In this document: piece after piece, positions 59,999 to 64,000 of the stretch
Numbering within the stretch: position 1 is the first letter of the stretch
Layout of the letters: every line of letters begins with the position of its first letter
From: CBDBZL01 sp965213545
GTDB lineage: Bacteria > Pseudomonadota > Alphaproteobacteria > Sphingomonadales > Sphingomonadaceae
NCBI GenBank assembly: GCA_965213545.1
Contig: CBDBZL010000002.1
Span: 372,001-436,000 of the forward strand
Direction: 5' to 3'
DNA length: 64,000 bases
The notes under the pieces: generated by a model
The model's database searches: none
The model's input: only the letters and a program-made list of their open reading frames with translations
Told to the model about the DNA's origin: nothing
Translations under genes and position numbers: made by a program

Positions 59999-60431
59999 GC
60001 GCCAAGTCTCGGGGCGGGAAGCCTGCAGTTCGGGAATATTGACGAAGCGAATAAAAATATTTCTGATCAAAAGCTTAATAATATTTTATTAAATATCGCC
60101 GTTCGAGCGCGCCCCTTTGGACAACTTATCTATTGATATCACAAAGTCTTGTACATCGGGTCCGACTTCGCAGGTAGCCAAGTTATTAGTTTTTACCGCG
60201 TACACGTCTGATGTGATGCGGACTACCAAAAGCGCTCAATCCATCGTCGTATCTAAGCCGTATTTTCATGAGGTCGGATTACTTGCGGCTACCAGCCCAA
60301 CGTAAAATCTAGATATCTTTTTGATTCACCATTATATATCGTCGTCGATCTAACTAGTCCAGCAAGCTACTCCAAATTATGAAATAATTTAGCAATTTCG
60401 AAACATCATCATCGCTTAGGCTGCAACATAA
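59999..60431. other. AT-rich non-coding stretch between convergent genes
   Basis: About 430 bases, far richer in A and T than the rest of the window (for example runs such as AATAATATTTTATTAAATAT), lie between the stops of the extensin-family gene and the LuxR-type gene. Neither strand has a convincing gene; one 62-codon frame opens only with TTG and lacks a ribosome-binding site. It is unusually long for a convergent gap and may be the remains of foreign DNA. Confidence 0.6.
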
Positions 60432-61121
60432 TTAGGCCACCCGACGCAGCAAACACCGATCAAAAGGGTCTTCAAATCTAGCAGGTTCGACTACAATTGC
60501 GCTGACCTTTCCCGCAGACCGCGCAAGTTCAGCGATGCAATGGAGCCGAACTGCTTGAGCCAGATGCGTGACACCCAGCTTGGCCAGCATGTTCGCTCGA
60601 TGGATCTCGATGGTGCGGGGTGAGATGTCGAGCGCTCGCGCCATCAGCTTGTTCGATGAGCCGGACGCGATCTCGTCGAGCACTTGTCTTTCACGGCCGC
60701 TCAACTTGTCGATGAGCCGCCGGGCGTTTGCCGTCTGACGCCGCGCGGTTACCTGGCGATCCGAGTCGTGCATCAATCTAATCTGTAGCCGCTCAAGATC
60801 GCAGGCTGTCAGCGGCAGGGGCAGGAAGTCGAGCGCGCCATCGGCAATCGCGTCGACCACCTGCGATATGGTCGGCGCCTCACCGACAGCCACGACGGGA
60901 AGCCAGATTTCAGCGCTGCCCATACACCCGAGCAACGCGGCTATGTCATCGGCCAGCAAACCTCCGGCGAGAACGACGCCATCGACCAATCGACGCTCGA
61001 ACAGTTCGTCCGCATGATCGTAAACCTCAGCGTGTTGACCGCTCAACAGGATCGCATGCGCCTGCTCGGCTCGCGCCCGACCGGACCCGCCGAGAATGTG
61101 AAAGGTCAGCTTGGTTTGCAT
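60432..61121 (-). CDS. LuxR-type response regulator with degenerate receiver
   Basis: The C-terminal 65 residues are a clear LuxR/FixJ helix-turn-helix (LSGRERQVLDEIASGSSNKL, MARALDISPRTIEIHRANML). The N-terminal part has the size and pattern of a receiver domain. However, the phospho-Asp position reads VVLAGG (Ala52), the acidic pocket near residue 12 is GGSGR, and the conserved Lys is missing (LDFLPLPL). It is therefore unlikely to be phosphorylated. AGGA precedes the ATG. It follows the Anbu gene by 192 bp on the same strand. Confidence 0.8.
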   Translation of the reverse strand: MQTKLTFHILGGSGRARAEQAHAILLSGQHAEVYDHADELFERRLVDGVVLAGGLLADDIAALLGCMGSAEIWLPVVAVGEAPTISQVVDAIADGALDFLPLPLTACDLERLQIRLMHDSDRQVTARRQTANARRLIDKLSGRERQVLDEIASGSSNKLMARALDISPRTIEIHRANMLAKLGVTHLAQAVRLHCIAELARSAGKVSAIVVEPARFEDPFDRCLLRRVA

Positions 61122-61313
61122 GTTCCTACCAGTACCCGACCCCGCCCTGTGTTGCACTGGCGTTCGCGCCCAATTCCGACCTATTTCCGACCAGGCGACC
61201 GTTTTGCCCGCAAATCCTTGCTATTGGGTTAAGACCAAAACGGATGCGGTCGCCGTTCAGTAATGTCGACAGGAGACACCGGATCATCTTTACCAATCGC
61301 TAAGACGTTGCAG

Positions 61314-62066
61314 CTATGCAGATCCGGTGTCCTGGAAAAAACTGTAGTCGGGAAGGGAATGAAAAGCAGTGCGCAAGGCATCGCTCCAGCTTGAGGAGAT
61401 GGCATCGAAATAAGGGTCGGCATGTTCGATGCGCCGCTCGTGCAACGGAGAAAAGACATCCTTCTCGATCACCAGGAGATCGAGCGGCAGGCCGACCGAG
61501 AGGTTTGCCTTGAGGGTGGAATCGAAGCTTACCATCAGCAGCTTGACCGCATCCTCGAAGCTCATCTGGGGATCATACCCTCGGATCAGGATCGGACGAC
61601 CATATTTTGTCTCCCCAATCTGGAAGAACGGAGTATCGAAACTGGCCTCGATGAAATTGCCTTCCGGATAGATAAGAAAAAGTCGCGGTTGCATGCCCTT
61701 GATCTGGCCGGCAAGAATTATCGACGCCGTAAAGCGCGAAGAACCGGACTTGTTCTCGATCTGGGTATTGCGCACGGTTTCACGCAGCAGCTTGCCCGCC
61801 TCCACCGCGACCTGGAACATCGTAGGCAGTTCGAATAGCGAATTCTGCCGGTCGGCGGGCGCCTTGGTCCGCTCCTCCAACCGGCTGATGACGCTCTGCG
61901 TGGTGGCAAGATTGCCCGCGGTCATCAGCGAAATAATCCGCTCGCCCTCGACGCACCAATAATGCATTTTGCGGAAGATCGAGATATTGTCCACGCCCGA
62001 ATTGGTCCTGGTGTCACTCATGAGCACCAGTCCCTTGTCGAACAACAAACCCACGCAATAAGTCAT
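61314..62066 (-). CDS. Anbu (bacterial proteasome-like peptidase)
   Basis: The 250-residue protein begins MTYCVGLLFDKGLVLMSDTR. The catalytic Thr follows the initiator Met directly, as in Anbu, a self-assembling NTN-hydrolase of the proteasome beta/HslV family. Typical segments include TAGNLATTQSVISRL and FLIYPEGNFI. Anbu forms open-ring oligomers, but its substrate is debated. Upstream on the same strand are a transglutaminase-like and an alpha-E gene, its usual partners. Confidence 0.9.
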   Translation of the reverse strand: MTYCVGLLFDKGLVLMSDTRTNSGVDNISIFRKMHYWCVEGERIISLMTAGNLATTQSVISRLEERTKAPADRQNSLFELPTMFQVAVEAGKLLRETVRNTQIENKSGSSRFTASIILAGQIKGMQPRLFLIYPEGNFIEASFDTPFFQIGETKYGRPILIRGYDPQMSFEDAVKLLMVSFDSTLKANLSVGLPLDLLVIEKDVFSPLHERRIEHADPYFDAISSSWSDALRTAFHSLPDYSFFQDTGSA

Positions 62067-62324
62067 CGGCGTTCCGCTTCGAAATACATGACGTTCCTTC
62101 GCCCGATAATCTTCCAGCAACCGATTGCCAGCCGGACGTCGGAGAAACGGGGTGCCTCGTTAACCATCGAGCCAAGTTTTCCCCAGGCTTGCTCTCGACC
62201 AACCATAGCGGCGGTCGATCAAACCCGAGCCGCTACCGAGTGTTAATCCGCAATCACACCATACGAGAGCACTCGACATCCCCGCTCGCGCGTATTCCCG
62301 GCAGAGGTTCGGTCCCGGCCCAAC

Positions 62325-63146
62325 CTATTGCTGCTGTCCTGCCACCTGCTGTTCGACGGCGACATCCACCGTGAGCTTCTCGGTCATCGCGCCGAAGCTT
62401 ACCCCGGTGATGGGAGCGGCATCGCGGTAGTCACGTCCCGTCGCCACGCGCACATATCGCGGGTCGGGGCTGATCTGGTTGGAGATATCGAAGCCAACCC
62501 AGCCCAGGCCCTGGACCCAGGCTTCAGCCCAGGCGTGGGTGGCCTCCTGGTCGATCCGGTCGTTCATCATCAGGTAGCCCGAGACATAGCGGGCGGGGAT
62601 GCCGAGCGAACGGGCGGCGGCAATGAAAATATGCGCATGGTCCTGGCACACGCCGCCTTCGGCAGCCACCGCCTCCTCCGCGGTGGTGTCCACTCCCGTG
62701 CCCCCGGTGACGTAGTCGACCGCCCCGCGGATGACGCCGGACAGGTTGTGCAGCGTCGGCACCATGCCCTCGTTGCTGCGCTCGACGGTCGCGATCAGCG
62801 CCTTGATGCGCTTGCCGGGCGCGGTGAGCGGTGTTTCGCCCAGAAAAGCCCACAACGGAAGATGCCCGGCATGTTGGCCGATGACACCCGCCTGATCCTC
62901 GGTATCGACCACCCCGCTGCACGAGATCGCCACTTCCTGCGCCCCCTCGCGCACCGCCACGAGCGTGACCCGGTTGATGTTCTGGTCATCGTAGGAAAGC
63001 TGCTCGTCGGCGCCCTCCAGCTCCATGCGCCAGTCAAGAACGCGCTGTCCCTGCGTTTCCTTGGGGGTCAGCCGCAACCGCTGGACACCATGCGCGATGG
63101 GGCCGGCGAAAAGATAGCGGGTGGTGTGGCGGATGGCGAGACGCAT
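62325..63146 (-). CDS. Transglutaminase-like family protein
   Basis: The 273-residue protein has the bacterial transglutaminase N-terminal domain (MRLAIRHTTRYLFAGPIAHG) and a papain-like core. The Cys is in EGGVCQDHAHIFIAAARSLG, the His in ATHAWAEAWV and the Asp in WVGFDISNQ. Such proteins may cleave or form amide bonds. It lies 258 bp upstream of the Anbu gene and 61 bp downstream of the alpha-E gene, which together with an ATP-grasp protein are predicted to build and cut a peptide-like product. Confidence 0.92.
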   Translation of the reverse strand: MRLAIRHTTRYLFAGPIAHGVQRLRLTPKETQGQRVLDWRMELEGADEQLSYDDQNINRVTLVAVREGAQEVAISCSGVVDTEDQAGVIGQHAGHLPLWAFLGETPLTAPGKRIKALIATVERSNEGMVPTLHNLSGVIRGAVDYVTGGTGVDTTAEEAVAAEGGVCQDHAHIFIAAARSLGIPARYVSGYLMMNDRIDQEATHAWAEAWVQGLGWVGFDISNQISPDPRYVRVATGRDYRDAAPITGVSFGAMTEKLTVDVAVEQQVAGQQQ

Positions 63147-63207
63147 AAGCTGAGGTAATCTTCGGTTAAAGGGTCGGGGCGACTAGGGGTTCAGGCGGGC
63201 AAAGACA

Positions 63208-64000
63208 TCATGCGACGAAGCGGTAATCTTCGGCAATGGCGGCGGCAATTTCGTTGTTCTGCACGATGAAGCCGGTCACGAATTCGTGCAGCCCTTCATC
63301 GATGATCGCCTCTATCGAGCGGCCGCCGAGGCTCACATCAGCCTCGCGCATGCATTCATGGCTCCGGCCTTCCTCGCCGTGCAGGAGGGCAAGCGCAGCA
63401 AGATTGTCGCGCATGGCGGCATAGCAGAACGCAAGGCTGCGTGGGAAGCGCGCGTCGAGAAGTAGGAAGGCAGCGATCGAGCGGGCGTCCATCCGGCCTG
63501 CGTTGAGCCAGCGATACGCCCGCTCACCCGATAGCGAGCGCAGGATGTTCTCCCACTGCCCGGTATCCAGCACCGTGCCGACATAGGCCGGCGAGGGCAG
63601 CAGCAGGTAATATTTGACGTCCAGGATGCGCGCGGTGTTGTCCGCCCGCTCGAGATAGGTTCCTGCGCAGGCGAAAGAATAGGTCTGGTTGCGCAGCATC
63701 GAGGCCTGCGTCGCGCCGCGCGCAAGTGTCGCCTCGCGCCGGATGGCGGCAAGCACCACGCCCAGGTTGCCGTCGCGCACGGGGCGGGCAAGGAGGTCGC
63801 GCAAAGTCAGCCAGCCCTCGTTGACCGCCTCCCACACCTCGCCGGTGATCGCCGAGCGACCCGAGCGCGCGTTGGTCCGTGCCCGGTCGAACATTTCCAT
63901 CACGCTCAGCTCGTTGCTTTTTCCACGCAGCACGAAGTCGCACACATGAGCGCCGTCGAGCACCTCGCCGGTGTCGCCATAGGTTCTCATCAGACCCAGC
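63208..64000 (-). CDS. Alpha-E domain protein, C-terminal part (runs off right edge)
   Basis: The visible 263 residues are the C-terminal part of an all-helical alpha-E (DUF403) protein. They show TNARSGRSAITGEVWEAVN, TYLERADNTARILDVKYYLLL and a helical C-terminus. The family always travels with a circularly permuted ATP-grasp ligase, expected beyond the right edge. The start is not in the window. The cluster fits the amidoligase/peptidase systems predicted by comparative genomics; the product is not known. Confidence 0.85.
   Translation of the reverse strand, partial: LGLMRTYGDTGEVLDGAHVCDFVLRGKSNELSVMEMFDRARTNARSGRSAITGEVWEAVNEGWLTLRDLLARPVRDGNLGVVLAAIRREATLARGATQASMLRNQTYSFACAGTYLERADNTARILDVKYYLLLPSPAYVGTVLDTGQWENILRSLSGERAYRWLNAGRMDARSIAAFLLLDARFPRSLAFCYAAMRDNLAALALLHGEEGRSHECMREADVSLGGRSIEAIIDEGLHEFVTGFIVQNNEIAAAIAEDYRFVA

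Noticed and set aside
60117..60305. 62-codon plus-strand frame in the AT-rich island
   Set aside because: It opens with TTG, lacks a ribosome-binding site and resembles no protein; treated as chance.

Overview
The window is high-GC DNA from an alphaproteobacterium, most likely Sphingomonadales (Erythrobacteraceae-like). This placement is inferred from gene content and order: a DUF721 gene, two DsbA-like genes and smc in a row, a ctaC-ctaD-ctaB-(39-aa gene)-ctaG-ctaE-surf1 cluster, a plant/proteobacterial-type glutamate-cysteine ligase, HisZ near purA, and an Anbu/transglutaminase/alpha-E cluster. Genes are densely packed with many ATGA or GTGA overlaps, and most of the window is chromosomal housekeeping. 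The only clear mobile element is an IS21-type insertion sequence.

Layout. 1-10.2 kb: 5' end of mutY, a DUF721 gene, two envelope thioredoxin-fold proteins, smc, a PilZ protein, gshA, rsmE and ubiA. 10.2-12.9 kb: an IS21-family element with intact istA, frameshifted istB and multiple terminal repeats. 12.9-17.3 kb: bamB, a membrane-anchored TPR protein, a glycosyltransferase and a hydrolase on the minus strand. 17.4-24.3 kb: selO-astD, pyrC, ygfZ, a ferritin-like metal protein, rpmA and rplU. 24.5-31.6 kb: a lipoprotein, a folB-(Rossmann)-moaA-moaD-moaE run, a DUF1499 protein, an rRNA-type methyltransferase, thrC and surf1. 31.6-37.1 kb: the aa3-type cytochrome c oxidase operon. 37.3-43.1 kb: an eight-gene plus-strand chain, pyrE-pdxJ-(membrane protein)-acpS-lepB-(AI-2E permease)-(DUF3089)-ruvX, in which every neighbouring pair overlaps.

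43.1-45.2 kb holds the least explained locus: a 53-residue protein with a very strong ribosome-binding site, followed by two large overlapping genes of unknown function. A terminator-like hairpin lies just upstream. The two large proteins look like distant paralogues, one with a cupin-like histidine motif. 45.3-49.6 kb: a reduced siroheme-synthase-like gene, lysA, an LptM-like lipoprotein, argH and a divergent TlpA-like lipoprotein. A tRNA-Val (UAC) follows. 49.9-59.1 kb: an asparaginase, a winged-helix regulator, purA, an aldo/keto reductase, a hydrolase, hisZ, serA and serC, the last with a structured leader. 59.3-64 kb: an extensin-family lipoprotein, a 430-bp AT-rich non-coding stretch, a LuxR-type regulator with a degenerate receiver, and the Anbu / transglutaminase / alpha-E cluster running off the right edge.

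Starts were chosen by eye from start codons, ribosome-binding sites and expected family N-termini; no database search was run.
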